From assembly GCA_016165875.1 (NCBI GenBank), contig JABBOT010000080.1:46396032-46460031 (forward strand): 64,000 bases of DNA, written 5' to 3'. The position numbers and the translations under genes were made by a program. Below the pieces are notes generated by a model. That model worked only from the letters and a program-made list of their open reading frames with translations, made no database searches and had not been told where the DNA came from. Below, one piece after another: positions 11,542 through 23,642 of the stretch (positions are counted from its first letter, which is position 1; the number at the start of each line of letters is the position of its first letter). This DNA is from Acanthopleura granulata (taxonomy: Eukaryota; Mollusca; Polyplacophora; Chitonida; Chitonidae).

Positions 11542-12485
11542 ATGAAGACATCCGTCGTTCTCATCTTGGCATGCGCACTGCTCATGGTCAGCCACGTCAC
11601 CGTAGAGGCCGGTAAGCTGAAGAGCCAGCTTCGTCTGCGGAAGAGAGAAGCTGAAACATTCATGAACGATGCTCCTCATAACATCCAAAAGAGAGAAGAC
11701 GGTAAGGAACGGATTTACTCACTCGTGGCTCTTTGGTTTCCACATGTTTTCCTCATGCTCCTTATTACTCGACTCTACACAAACGTGTTTACATTTCCGC
11801 TATGGTGCACCTTATTTCAGTATTTTGTTCACGTGTTCATTTGAACATTTGTCGACCAGTTTAGATATATCGACGAATTATCGTTGTTCCTTTCTACAAA
11901 TTTACTTCCTTTACTTTATTTCATGCAATTGTTCTACCAGTCTGTTTTGTGTTTTTCTCTTTTAAAACTGCTTTCCTACCTATAACATGTCATAACATTG
12001 CAGCATTTCGTAAAAGAATTGTGTGCAAAACCTGGGATACTGTATTGAATACGATTTAGCACCTTCATATGCACTTTCCCTTTATATATTAGCGATCATT
12101 GTATTTCCACGGGATGTTATCTTTTTCTATTCATTCAATACCAATAAACCATCCATTATGATTGTCACTTTATGTTTTTTTATCAACATCCCGTTGTGGA
12201 TGTCTCATAAAGTTGTATTCTTTTGTCTTTCCCGCTCTGAAGGCGAAGAGGAAGAGGCCTTTGAGTTTTAGGCCAAGACCGGAAGTTAACATAGACAGGC
12301 GCCATATTGTAACTCCGAAAACAAGAAAATAGGGCAGAAGACATCAGTTTCTACAAGTAGTTTACCAGTTCCGATTATTTCTTACAACGTTCCGTTTCAA
12401 GTACTGATTCTTCTATCTTGAACATCTCAATGGTTTCCTTGCTTAAAAAACATTAATGACACTGTAAAACGCAGAACCCAATAAA
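11542..12485 (+). pseudogene. Secreted cationic-peptide gene, copy 2 (exon 2 broken)
   Basis: Exon 1 (11,542-11,701) is intact: signal peptide MKTSVVLILACALLMVSHV, then VEAGKLKS, the RLRKR and IQKR processing sites, and the phase-1 donor G|GTAAGG. The TATA box is intact. Exon 2 (12,235-12,446) has the same length as in copy 4 but two lesions: the acceptor CAG has become CCG (TTTCCCG|CTCTG), and a CAG codon in the basic region has become TAG at 12,330-12,332. Further changes affect the end (LNGFLA for LSRFLA). AATAAA lies at 12,480-12,485. Unless a cryptic acceptor is used and the stop is tolerated, only the signal and propeptide could be made. It could also be a functional allele elsewhere or an assembly error; read support would tell. 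Confidence 0.8.
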
Positions 12486-12499
12486 GACATTTCCAATTG

Positions 12500-13425
12500 T
12501 CTATTTACAGTTTTATGTTGTCTTTTTAATACCTTTAACTTTGTTCTTATGTTATATGTTCTATTGAGGACTGATAAACGTTTGAACTCTACTGTCATTA
12601 CTGCATCTCAACGCGGCTGATGTCCACTGACGAAAAGTTGATACTTTATCATATTTTTCGGGAATACAGAAATTGGATCATGTGTATAACGGTGGCTTTA
12701 TGGCCATATTTGGAGGATCAAGGGAAAAAACAGATATTTGGGAGTTCGACTTTACACAGAAGTGACTGAAATATGTCTCTTAGAAAAAACGAGAAGCACA
12801 TTTTCTCAGCCGTTCTATTAGACAAGTGCTGAAAAACTGAGAAGTTTTTAACCGCGTCGCTGCGCATTAAACAACAAAGCTCAATAAGCCTACTAAACAT
12901 ACTGTAGCATTTTGTATTCGGTAGTAGAATACTGGCCTGGTGTACAAGCATTTTCCTGGAAGAAGTTTGAAACACTGGCCAAAGCAATCCGTTAAAATAA
13001 CGATAGAATAACGATGGGATCGAATTTCAGACAATTACTGGTAAAATATCAATTGTGCCCCTGTCAGCAAGTATCGTAGATTTGATCGATGATCCTGGAC
13101 GCACTCACCGGCACTAAGCGAACTATGCAAATCACAGTTTACCCCCTCAACCAGTAAAGCATAATCCAAAGTATAATTAACAAACACCAGTTTCATTATT
13201 AAATTTAGCATCACTGTCTCTAAAAATATATATTTTCTTAGCGAGAGGTAGCTACATGGAAGTAGAAGTATCTAGCACGAAGTCCACAAGTTTAACCTTG
13301 AAAGGTCTACATTCGTACTATGCATAATACCCTGCCATAAAGCAAGAAAGGGTATGAAGTATCTCAGTTACACTTTTATTGCAGCTGTTCATGCAGTGAT
13401 GATATAAAATGTGCACCATGCTTAC
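12500..13425. other. 3' flank of peptide gene copy 2, non-coding
   Basis: Paralogous to 3,100-3,960. Contains the recurring block TGGAAGTAGAAGTATCTAGC near 13,257 (also near 3,880 and 32,936). No frame with features. Confidence 0.5.
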
Positions 13426-13552
13426 ACTCTCCCCAGCCCCGACATCCGTGTGCTCTTCATAAGCGACGAAGAGAGCTTCCAAGGCGACAATCGTGAGACC
13501 CATTGTCAAAACAAATGTAAAAACACCAGTTTGCAAAGTGACTAAAAAGCAT
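13426..13552 (-). CDS. Candidate internal exon of a membrane protein
   Basis: The gene is not recognised. On the minus strand a pyrimidine-rich acceptor (TCTCTCTTACCTTTAG) precedes 127 nt open in one frame, ending at a donor-like GT|GTAAGC. It encodes one strongly hydrophobic segment (FTFVLTMGLTIVALEALFVA) followed by a polar stretch, YEEHTDVGAGES. This is compatible with one transmembrane helix of a multi-exon protein. Unit B keeps the exon (30,910-31,036) with the same length and splice signals and two amino-acid changes. A degenerate homologous copy with stops lies near 14,670-14,770. No partner exons were found with confidence, so this may be a relic. Confidence 0.3.
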
Positions 13553-13559
13553 CTAAAGG

Positions 13560-15830
13560 TAAGAGAGACTGCATGTATAATAGCATATATGTAGTACATG
13601 GATTTTTTGGGGGGTTAAATTTGCTCCTTTATAAGGATATGACTATAACAATTAAATAAAGTTTATATTGTTAGCATATTTGTCCACGGCAACAATGACC
13701 CACTGTGTAAAGGAATCTCTCAGAACTTGTTAAGCCGTAGAGATAGGAAGAATGCCTTTAAGTTGGAATGTAAATACAACTTATTTTGAACAAGCTGGAA
13801 CTAGAATTAAGTACTGGAGCATCTATTTTCTCTCGTTTCAACCACTTTTAGGAAAGCTTTCACGGGATCAAAGAACCTTTCTTTCTTTTTTGGCAAAGAT
13901 ATTCTTAGTAGGCGAACCATCCAAGTCGTTGTCGATGACCGTCTACAGCCCGGACTGTTAACCGGTAACACAGTATCCACAGTCAGATTTCTAAAGACAT
14001 TGCATTACTATTGTCAGTAATAGTGTCACCTGTCACCAAGTGTTTACATTTGTCTGTGGTAAAAATAGATGGTCCCCAGTCACAACTGAAACCACCGGAG
14101 GCATACTACCCAGTGTATTATACTTGTGGAATCTATCATTATACGAAGAAAAGACTAGAATTATCCGAATTATTTAATTGCTTCTTTAGTGTTAAACTTT
14201 CAGATACAATTAAAGCTGTTATTACAAATACATTAAAATCCCAGCTCCTATACCTATTATACCCACCCAAAATCTCTCTGAATAAACCGGCAAGAGTTAA
14301 TTCCCTTCAAACTTTTCCCAAATGTGAAAACACATCCTCACATCACAAATTAACACTGCTGAAATGCGGTGACCCTCACATCATACAACGGATATCAGAG
14401 AAAAAATATATAATTTTGATCATGAGATTCTGCCTTCTGTACCATAATAACCAAAGACTTATTGTCAAACCCAAATGTTAGAGTTGTGTGTTTATGGGCT
14501 TTTCAAAAAGCAGCACAGTATCATACGTTTCCTGGAAATGTAACAGGTTATAATTAAGCCAGATGTGAGAAGGATGGCAGCAGAAGAGACAACATTTTCT
14601 TTGCGAAACTGACTTTCCTACACCGCACTACAATTGTTACTCTTAAAAGAACCGTCGACATTTTGAATATAAGTGTCCGACATTCGTACATATAATTAGT
14701 AAACTATAAAAGGGCCATAAAGTCCAGAATAGCAGGACCCAATTCCAAAACAACCTAAAACACCAGTTCGAAAACGAAAATGTAAGAAATAATACATGAA
14801 TTGCAAATAAAGTTGCCAACATGTAAGGCAAAAGCAGTGTTTTTTTTCCATGTAGACAAACAGTTGACATTCTAAGGACATGACACCCACTTCAGATGTC
14901 AAACAAGTAGCCCGCGAATAGCTTACAGGTTGTATATAAATGTGATCTCCACATTACGGCATATGGTCTGCACATTACAACATATGATCTGCACAGTACG
15001 ACATATGGCTTCCATATTCGATCAAGTTCGGGAAACATAGAGCGTTTTCTTTGAGAAACAGAACTCTTGATTTACATATTTCTTTGATTGGTGTTTTATG
15101 CCGAACTCCCGGAGATTTAACTGATTCGACGGTGATCAGCATTACGGTGGGAGGAAACCGGGCAAAGAAAAGGACTCTTATTAAACTCCAGCCTATAGGA
15201 GTTGATGGACAAATGCTGTTATTGCTTACTTAACAATAATACAGAACGATACAGGTCTATAGTCAAGCCGATTATTCTCATTTTTACCTGACTCAGAATG
15301 GAACCCGTAGTATGATGGTCCAGATGATACATCCGGGCCATGTTTCACTAACAAGTGTAAGTGGTAAATTATTACCTTACGTGGTAAACCCTAAGTTTCG
15401 CCAGTCGGTAGACACTAAAGCATAGATAGTATTGTTTTGTGAAACGGTCGTATGTTATAACTCTTAGCATAAGGCTGGAGTCTTAGCTTAGTGAAATAGG
15501 GTTCCAATATATAGAGTTTTATAGTTGTTTAAAGATAACAACAGGCTCATATCACGCCACTTTGAGATAAGAAATGTAGTGTTAATTTTGACGACGTTGA
15601 GTATCATGTCTTGAGTATCAATATACCGGCCTTGTAACATTTGTCAGATCTGTGTGCAGGAGTAAGATTTCAATCCTCGTCACAAATTCCAACTACAAAA
15701 GCTAGTGTGCTAAGGATCTTCCAACAAGCGTATTCACTCTAAATTTCTTACTTTTCACAATAAATATAATTGTTTTGTGGGTAAATATGGAGTTCTCAGA
15801 GCCTATAATAGTGATCTCCTTCATAACTGA
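13560..15830. other. Non-coding stretch, end of unit A
   Basis: Holds the decayed homologue of the membrane exon (minus strand, about 14,670-14,770) and a 156-codon plus-strand frame at 14,011-14,481 that is interrupted in unit B. Both argue against a working gene. From about 15,250 the similarity to unit B falls. Confidence 0.5.
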
Positions 15831-16275
15831 CTCTTCGAGAGCGGAGTTATTCTCTCCAACAGGCGAGTGAATCAGAACCACACAAAACAAGGGAGACAAT
15901 TTTCGTCAGTTCGTCAGTTAGGCTGGCTAAGTTTTCCACAACTAAGTCCCACAGCATTTCTTCCTCCAGCCACAGCCTCCGTCAGGGGTATTTTATTTGA
16001 AAATATGCAAGATTATCAAGCCTGTCAGATGAAAATATCATTCATGTTTATCCTAACGTTCAACGATGTAGCTGCTCTCAAACGAAGCCGTTGCCTCTCA
16101 AAACGTGTTTCTTTGCCGGTTATGCTCTATAATCATAATAGATTGTGTCCATTCACAGCATCTGGTATAGTCGCTTAAGCACAAACGCTACCCTGCTTGA
16201 CACATGATTTAACTCAATCATAACTCTTTCTTTTATTTTCTGACATGCAATAATATTATTCGTATAGTTTCCTAT
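15830..16275. repeat. Old dispersed segment, copy 1
   Basis: Shares ordered blocks with 33,340-33,765 and 45,785-46,720: CACACAAAACAAGGGAGA, the ATTTTATTTGAAAATATGC...ATCAAGCCTGTCAGATGAAAATATCATTC series, and ACTCAATCATAACTCTTTC. Its similarity to the unit B copy is clearly lower than in the rest of the tandem unit. Confidence 0.65.
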
Positions 16276-16805
16276 ATTTTTTAAAACTGGTAAAACTCAT
16301 TATGATGATATAAATGACTGCCAGGAAAAAGTTACAATTCAAAAACTGAAATTTTAAAGGTGTCTGAAACTATGACATATTCTGTCATTTCTAAAATATA
16401 TAAATATTCATCTTTATATATCCACCAATACATACGAAGTTCTTACAAAATGCACGTCACATGGTGGAGTCAGCCTTGCTATGGCACTCAGTGGAACCAT
16501 AAACACGATGTTATGCTGTAAACATGAAAATTCACTACAACCTTTATTGCAAGCCTGTCGTGTTGACTGAACCAGCCTAACTCACCTTGAAGCCTGACAG
16601 ACCTTCATATCCACAAGTCGTTGACATACATACCGCCTCTCCCTCGATTGCTGGAGAGAATGCATATCAATGGGGAATAATAACAGGGAAAAGACAAGTT
16701 TATTTAGCAAGATCCTGGTTTATATTTAGTAAGTATTCATTTTGAAGCCATACATGAGAATATTTCATTCACACATGTGATTGTTTCATTGCTTTGATTT
16801 GTTTT
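16276..16805. other. Unit A-specific sequence
   Basis: AT-rich; no homologue after unit B and no coding or RNA signal seen. Confidence 0.4.
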
Positions 16806-16935
16806 ATTGGTGGAGAACCCAGAGTGCTCAGGGTAAACTACCTGCCTTTGGCAAGTTAATGACTATCTTTTGTTAACTGATGTGACTTACAGGTGTGCAC
16901 AAGATATTGGTGAAGACAATGTGGTCGTCAAGGAA
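16806..16935 (+). repeat. Dispersed repeat (GGAGGAACCCGGAG family), second copy
   Basis: GGAGAACCCAGAGTGCTCAG, TTTGGCAAGTTAATGACT, TGACTTACAGGTG and GACAATGTGGTCGTC occur in the same order as in 548-662. Confidence 0.5.
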
Positions 16936-17334
16936 CCTAAGACTTCTCATACGCTGCCACCAGCTTTGTCATCTCCATTATCTGCATTAAAGGTTCTCTT
17001 CTGTGAAATAGGGAAATTCCTGTAAAACTAGTGATATTTAGCGCACAAAAGCATTTACAGTAAATTGGACCTCATTCTGACGCGTCATTGATTCGCTTAA
17101 TTTGTAACTTTGGAACTGACCCCTCCACTCGGGAAATGCAGACTCTTGTTGGCGTCTGTAGTTTTGAATGCGCCGATAATTAATTTTTATACACTGAAAC
17201 CTTTTTGCCAAATTTTTTTCTCCATGAGATGTTAATGGTTTGAAATTGAATAGGCATGTTTTCAGAAATTTCACCATCACCCTTCCTGCGCTCTGGAACT
17301 GGCGACGTGAGAATACGATGTCGGGGACGAGGGG

Positions 17335-17567
17335 GGAGGGGGATATTCCTTGGCGGTTAGCGCGCAATTGCAGGGCAATGACCCAGGAGCCTCCCACCAA
17401 GGCAGTCGCAGTGAGTTCGTCCAGTTCGTGCTGGCTTCATCTCCGGTCGTACGTGGGAAGGTCTGCCAGAAACCTGCGGATGGTCGTGGGTTTCTCTCAC
17501 TCGTCTAAGTGAAATATTCTTGAGTGCGGCCTAAAGCAGCAATCAAATAAATAAAGCAATGAATAAG
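17335..17567 (+). mobile_element. tRNA-derived SINE at the A/B junction
   Basis: Aligns along its length with the SINE at 43,872-44,125. A tRNA-like head (TTGGCGGTTAGCGC for box A, GTGAGTTCGTCC for a decayed box B) is followed by the middle piece GGTCGTACGTGGGAAGGTCT, GAAACCTGCGGATGG, and the tail CAGCAATCAAATAAATAAA. Its 3' part is the start of unit B, and the same element opens the window in unit A. Confidence 0.75.
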
Positions 17568-18042
17568 TACGATGTCGGTTAGTTTTATGGGTAGAGAAAA
17601 ATGAAACCCCATATCAAATCAACCCGTACACTTTCCCATTAGGTCAGGTGTTCTTAAATACCTCACAGGTGACTTTATTTTGGAGCGAAAATCCTGTGCT
17701 GATTTATTTGGGGGGGGGGGAGAGGGCTCAGAAAATACTCAGAAGATGTCCCTAGATTGCTTAATTTCGTTTCCGATCAGCAACAGTTCATTTTGTGGTA
17801 AATATGAAAGATGATAAACCCAGTCCATTCATTAGAAAATATCTAGTTAAAAAAATAATGAAAACAATGTTTAAATAAAATAATCTTTCAAAGTTATACG
17901 CATTACACTCACCGGCAATTTCTTTGATGATAATTTGATTACTGCGATAAACCACGTTCCGATTTCATGCATTCATTTGCCTTGTGTGCTAAGGCCAAAC
18001 TCAAGAATTTTTCCACTTATCCACTAGCAGTTACTTTTAGGG

Positions 18043-18160
18043 ATGGAGGAATCCGGAGCTCGGTGGGTGAAACAACGAGTATTGGCAAGTTACTGCTGAA
18101 CTTCCCGAAGTATAATATATGGATATGTTGGGGGAGCAAAGTGGTCGTTAAAATTCCAAA
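18043..18160 (+). repeat. Dispersed repeat (GGAGGAACCCGGAG family), unit B copy
   Basis: Tandem counterpart of 548-662. Confidence 0.5.
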
Positions 18161-19730
18161 CCTGCACGCCCAGAGAGTGGACGAACGTGTTTATCATAAA
18201 TGAAAGATGACGTTGCCAGTAAGATTTCCACTGCCGTTTCTCGTGCGTGTGACAGTAGCCTGATAAGACTCTGGTACTTATCCTTACTTACCTTAGCCCC
18301 CTCCCCCTCTCTCCACCCCCCAATCAGGCGATGGGTCATATAAAGTTTTATATCCCCCAGGCAAATTTGCCGAACAAGATACTGTAGCAATAGTTATATC
18401 GTTGTATTAACTGTGATTGAGCTTCTACAGCATCGTCTTTTATTTGCTGACAAATTGGACATACGAATATCATGTTTCTGTTTCCAGACAACTGTTTTAT
18501 TCCATTAAGAATTAAATAATTTCCTTCATTCATACAAGCAGTTTGTAGAAACAGATAAAACTTTTAAGGTGTTTATCTGGAACTAATGCCAAAATATGTC
18601 CACATTTTATATCAGCAATCTGCAGCATAACATTTATATGCGCGATTCACGATTAGGAAACAGCCAGTGTTTCCACAAAGATGTTTGGAAGAAAGACATA
18701 TACCATCATGATCTATACAGTATAAAATACTGTTCTTTTGTTTACTTTCTAACATATTTCTTTAGTGATAAATTAATTTATTTCTTGAATTATTTATTAT
18801 TTATTCATCTATTTTAGTGTTAATCTGTGGTGATTTCAGGTTAGGTAATATTTTCAAGTACATGTATTTATAAATACAAAATAATGGTGTAAATTTACAA
18901 ATAAAAATCTTTATTAAACAAAGTGTTACGAATGATAACCTCAAGTGCACGTTCTCAAGATCTTCAGAATATTACGTCTATACATTATTGCTCCTAATTT
19001 TAAATCATATTAAACTTTTTAAAAACACCTCATCAAAAAAAAATAAAAGACTAAATCTTAGCCATCACCACGTCAATCTACGACTCGAATCATTTACGCC
19101 AATGTAAGTGAGTTAATTTATCTTAAGATCAATTAAAACTCAAACGCATAGCTCTGAGTGACTTGTTTTACCTGCTGGCTGCTTACATGGCTGCCTTCGC
19201 CTGAGTAAAGTTAACTGCGCATATACCTTTTCTCTACTATGTTTTGCTCATTTACATCTGTCTCCTCACAATCGCTATAGCTACAATGCCTACTGATTGT
19301 TACTTTCTGCTGCCTCTCGGCTATTTGTTACCAAATGTTTGTTCCCTTTGGCAAATCGGAAAATCAGCTATCATAGTGCAAGTAAGGGAGACGCAGTTTG
19401 AAATCTATCAAACAGATGTTGCCATCTCAAACAGCATTACATCCTCTCGTGGACGATTAATACCAACAGCCTTGCTTACAACTCCAGCATCAAAATAGAT
19501 AAGCTAATAAGCTGGTCATATTTTATCATTCATTATAATGTACCAAACATGTAGGTTTGCCACAATTAATTTCAAAGCATAGATAGACATCCTTGGGAAT
19601 AGCCGAAATCCTGGTTTTCATGATTAAGCATTTCAATTAATTGTCACTAGTTTTATTTAAACTATGCTCTTCAAAGTTCCTTTATCTGACCAATTGGGTG
19701 CACCAAAACTTTAAGACTTGCTCTACCAAA
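18161..19730. other. Non-coding stretch, unit B
   Basis: Counterpart of 663-2,220, with the same pyrimidine tract (about 18,293-18,331) and flank of the peptide gene. Confidence 0.5.
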
Positions 19731-19863
19731 TGATACAATAAACATAACACTAGACCGAAAAGAATATTTAAAAAGCGCTGTTAACGATAGCAGAAACCAT
19801 CTTTTGGCACCATTAAAATTATTGCGTTCTTCCTTCTGTCTGATATTCTCACAGCTCATCATC

Positions 19864-20592
19864 ATGAACACGACCCTCGTTCTCATCTTGGCATGCGCAC
19901 TGCTCATGGTCAGCTACGTCACCATAGAAGCCGGTAAGCGGAAAAGCGAGCATCGTCTGCAGAAAAGAGAAACTGAGACATTCATGAACGATGCTCCTCA
20001 TAACGTCGAAAAGAGAGACGCCGGTAAAGAAATCATTTACTCACTCATGGCTCTTTGGTTTCCAGATGTTTTCCTCGCACATCTTATTATTACAATCTAC
20101 AACAAAGGTGTTTACATTTCCGCCATGGTGCACTTTATTTCAGTACATTGTTCACGTGATATACATTTGAACATTTGTCTACCAGTTTCGATATATAGGC
20201 GACCAATTAACGCTGTTCTTTCTTATAAGTGTACTTTCTTTACATTAGATGCAATTGCTCTACCGATCTGTTTTGTGTTTTTCTCTTTCAAACTGCTTTC
20301 CTACATATAACCTGATCATAACATTGAAACGTTTCGAAAAAGAATTGTTTGCAAAACCTAGGATACTGTATTGAATACGATTTAGCACATTCATAGGCAC
20401 TTTCTTTTTATATATTAGCGATCATTGTATTTCCATGGGATGTTATGTTTCCCTATTCAGTTAGTACCAATAAATCATCAGTCGTGACCATCACTCTAGC
20501 AGTGACATAAGCGGAATAGGCAAAAACCGGACGTTAATGATTTCCTTGCTTAGAAAACATTAATGACACTGTAAAACGCCGAACTCAATAAA
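19864..20592 (+). pseudogene. Secreted cationic-peptide gene, copy 3 (exon 2 deleted)
   Basis: Exon 1 (19,864-20,023) is intact, 160 nt like copies 2 and 4, and ends at the phase-1 donor G|GTAAAG. The signal peptide MNTTLVLILACALLMVSYV is followed by IEAGKRKSEHRLQKR, ETETFMNDAPHNVEKR and DA. It is diverged in protein from copies 2/4 but keeps both dibasic sites. Exon 2 has lost about 145 bp of its basic coding part, and the acceptor region is also rearranged: only GGAATAGGCAAAAACCGGACG and TTTCCTTGCTTAG remain around 20,512-20,553. Using the only nearby AG (CTCTAGCAG) would give a stop after two codons. The upstream in-frame ATG of copy 4 is absent here (CACCATTAAA), supporting the start at 19,864. 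The TATA is degraded. AATAAA at 20,587-20,592. It could still yield a short propeptide-only product. Confidence 0.75.
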
Positions 20593-20599
20593 GACATTT

Positions 20600-22773
20600 C
20601 CAGTTGTATATTTACAACTTTATCTCGTCTTTTTAATACCTTTAACTTTGTTTCTATGTAATATGTTCTATTGAGGATTGCTTAACGTTTGAACTCTAGT
20701 ATTATTATTACGTCTCGACGCGGCTGATGTCCTGTATCGATAAATAGATACTTTATCATATTTTTCCGGCAGAACCTGGATCATGTGTAGAAGCGTAGCT
20801 TCATGACCACATTTGGAGGACAAAGGGAAATAACTTGTCAGGAAAAAAATAGGAAAAAACCACCTACACGTACAAACACAGGATATGCTGTAATATGATA
20901 TTTGGGAGTTCGACTTTACACAGAAGTGACTGAAATATATCTCTTAGAAAAAAAAACAAGAAGCATATCTTCTCAGCCGTTGTACTAGAAAAGCCCTGAA
21001 AAACTGAAAAGTCTTTTAAACGTGTCGCTGCACATTAAACAACGAAGCTTAATTCGCCCATTCACCATACTGTAGCAGTTTGTATTCGGTAGTAGAATTC
21101 TGGCCTGGTGTACAAACACTTTCCTGGAAAGAGTTTGAAACAATGGGCCAAAGCAATCCGTTAAAATAAAGATGGGATTAAATTTCTTCTGTGCCCCTGT
21201 CAGCCAGTACCGCAGATTTGACCGATGATACTGGACCCAATCACCTGCACAAAGCGAACTACGAAAATCACAGATCACGCCGTCAAACAGTAACAAGATA
21301 TCCAAAGTATAATTCCCAAACACCAGTTTCATTATTGAATTTAGCATGTCTCTAAACATATATATTTTCTTAGCGGGAGAAAGTTACCTGGAAGTAGAAG
21401 TATCTAGCACGAAGTCCACAAGTTTAACCTTAAAAGGTACACATTTGTACTATACATAATACCTTGCCATAAAACAAGAAAATGTATAAAGTATCTCAGT
21501 TACACTTTTAAGGCAGCTGTTCATACAGGGGTGATATAAAAACTGCACCATGCTTACATTGCCCCCAGCTCAGACATCATATTAACTGAGATTGAGCTTC
21601 TACGGCATCGTCATTTATTTGCTGACAAATTGGTCACAAGAAGGCCATGTTTCTGTTCGCAGGCAAATGCTTTATTCCATTAGGAATTAAATCATTTTCT
21701 TAATTCATACAAACATTTTGTAGAAACAGATAAACCTTTAATCCAATTTCATGCAGCTTTGGGCCTATGCAAGCTCCGATTTAAGCATGAAGAAAGTGGA
21801 GCCCCCTAACAAAACTAGCCGAGGACTTCTATTTCATTGAGTTTGATCTTTATACTAATTATGTTTTGGTGGTCCACTTCCTTCATGGCTAAAACAATAA
21901 CTTTGTCTTTTGACATGCACCACCTATTTTTCAAATTAATGTGTACCGAATGCATGTCCTGTCCAACATGTCATATGTTGAGTTTAGTGTTGAGGTTAGC
22001 AAATGATGGTATGGGTTAGGGATCCTGGGATCGAGCCTGTCCTCTCATTTCCATGAAACTGTTTTTGTTTTAAGTACGCGATTCTGTTTCAGTGTCATAT
22101 AATTAAACATTTTAAAAACTAAACAGTTGATGAAAATGCCCATCGATCTCATATGTACATGACATGTTCCATTCACTGGTAGCTTTTTGGCGGTATGGAC
22201 TCGACCTGCTACAAAGAATTATTTTAATTATTGAACTATAACAATGATACACATGTGTTGTATTATATTCACATTCTCTAAAACTGGTCCATCGTGCAAT
22301 TTTGTTTACAATTACATTTTAAAGAAAGGTAATGTAGAAAATTATTATCTTGAGTAAACCCTTAGAGAAGGCGACGACAGACCTTGCATCAGATTACATG
22401 GTGTTAAAAGTAAAGCAGAAAAAGTCGATGAAAAATATCAAATGTTGGAAACCAAACAACAGTCTGTATGTAACGTCCGATAACTTGTTCGGATAACTCG
22501 AATGCCGATGGCCGGGATTGCGCCTAACTGATGATTGACATTCGTCACAGATAAACTAATTCATTCCTGTCTGCAACGCACAGTGCCAGCCATGAGCACT
22601 TTCCGCGCCTTATCATACCACCCGCTTTTAGTGATTAACAAGGAGCGGAGAGAGCGAGCCCCTTCTTAAGGGGCTAACTAGCTGAGAACATGACCTAATT
22701 TTTCATTGCCTGTCAAAGGGCACATTTCCATGTACAAAGCATAGATTACTTTCAATGTAGGCGGCTGTGCCAC
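20600..22773. other. Non-coding stretch, unit B
   Basis: Counterpart of 3,084-5,267; same hairpin and internal repeat, no supported gene. Confidence 0.5.
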
Positions 22774-22890
22774 CATGTTTGACCCTTGCGAAAACATTGA
22801 CGACGCATACGGCGACTTTGATCGTCGGTTAAGCTTTGTCGATTTTCCGCCCCTCTGCTGGTACCAGTGTAACGCAAGATACTATTCATA
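22774..22890 (+). CDS. Small ORF with strong start context, unit B copy (hypothetical)
   Basis: Same 38 residues as 5,268-5,384, with one synonymous difference and the same GCCACCATGT start. Unknown function. Confidence 0.25.
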
Positions 22891-23417
22891 ATTCAGAGAT
22901 TTTATCTATTTCTATTCGTTGTGTGAACAAAGTTTCCTTTATTAAAATACGGCCAAAAATATGATGGGCGAAAAACCTACAGTTATGAACCGTTTTTCCC
23001 GGGAATAAGTGTAAACATCACTAAACTAAATCCGAAAGATATTTTGATGAAAATTTGGACTTGGATACTTACTTAAAATAAATGTCCTTTCTCTAGTATA
23101 TTGGTCATAATTTAACATTTTGATTTTCATGGAACATAAAATTCTTAAATGTGACAAATTTTGTGTTTGCAAGTAATGCCATACGATGACGTGGTTTTTA
23201 AAGTTCGTCCTTCGGGATATGAGCTATTACACTGCCTTTACGGGTGTTCAAAACGTGACAAACAATATATTATGTTGCTCTCTCCAGCTGCTTGGCACGC
23301 TACAATATGGATGAGAGCTGTCCATCAGCCGTCTACACTCAGTAAATCAGTGAAATGGCATCAAGCCAATATTCCTAAAATTTTAAGCGATTAAGTCGGT
23401 GAATTCATGTGACAATG

Positions 23418-23593
23418 TGTAGTGTCTTTTAAATTGTACACGTTGTAAATGCACCAGTGAGTAAGGCACGAGGGAGGGTCTCCGCCATGCTTGGCAACAG
23501 TGATGGACGTACACGTAGAGTTGTACTGATAACCAGAATACATCTTGCCTCATCTGCACCCTCTGTGTGTTTGTCCCTTTCTGAAATGTTACA
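23418..23593 (+). repeat. 5' LTR, copy B
   Basis: 176 bp, about five differences from the 5' LTR of copy A, all in the first 60 bases. Followed by the same primer-binding site TGGCCACGAGG. Confidence 0.9.
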
Positions 23594-23642
23594 ATTGGCC
23601 ACGAGGATTAACTTTGCCCACCTCTAGTACATTCCTGGGATC

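Larger units (their letters stand above)
1..16275. repeat. Tandem segmental duplication, unit A
   Basis: Direct repeat of 17,491-33,765. The first 80 bases recur at 17,491 with only a few changes, and the order of all contents is kept: peptide gene copy 1, retrotransposon, peptide gene copy 2, minus-strand membrane-exon candidate. The offset varies from about 17,484 to 17,506 because of small indels. Divergence by eye is a few percent over most of the unit, zero from about 10,147 to 10,984, about 10% beyond 15,250, and higher still past 15,840. Bases 16,276-17,334 have no counterpart after unit B. Confidence 0.95.

Noticed and set aside
14011..14481. 156-codon plus-strand frame
   Set aside because: AT-rich, no domain, and interrupted by a stop in unit B.
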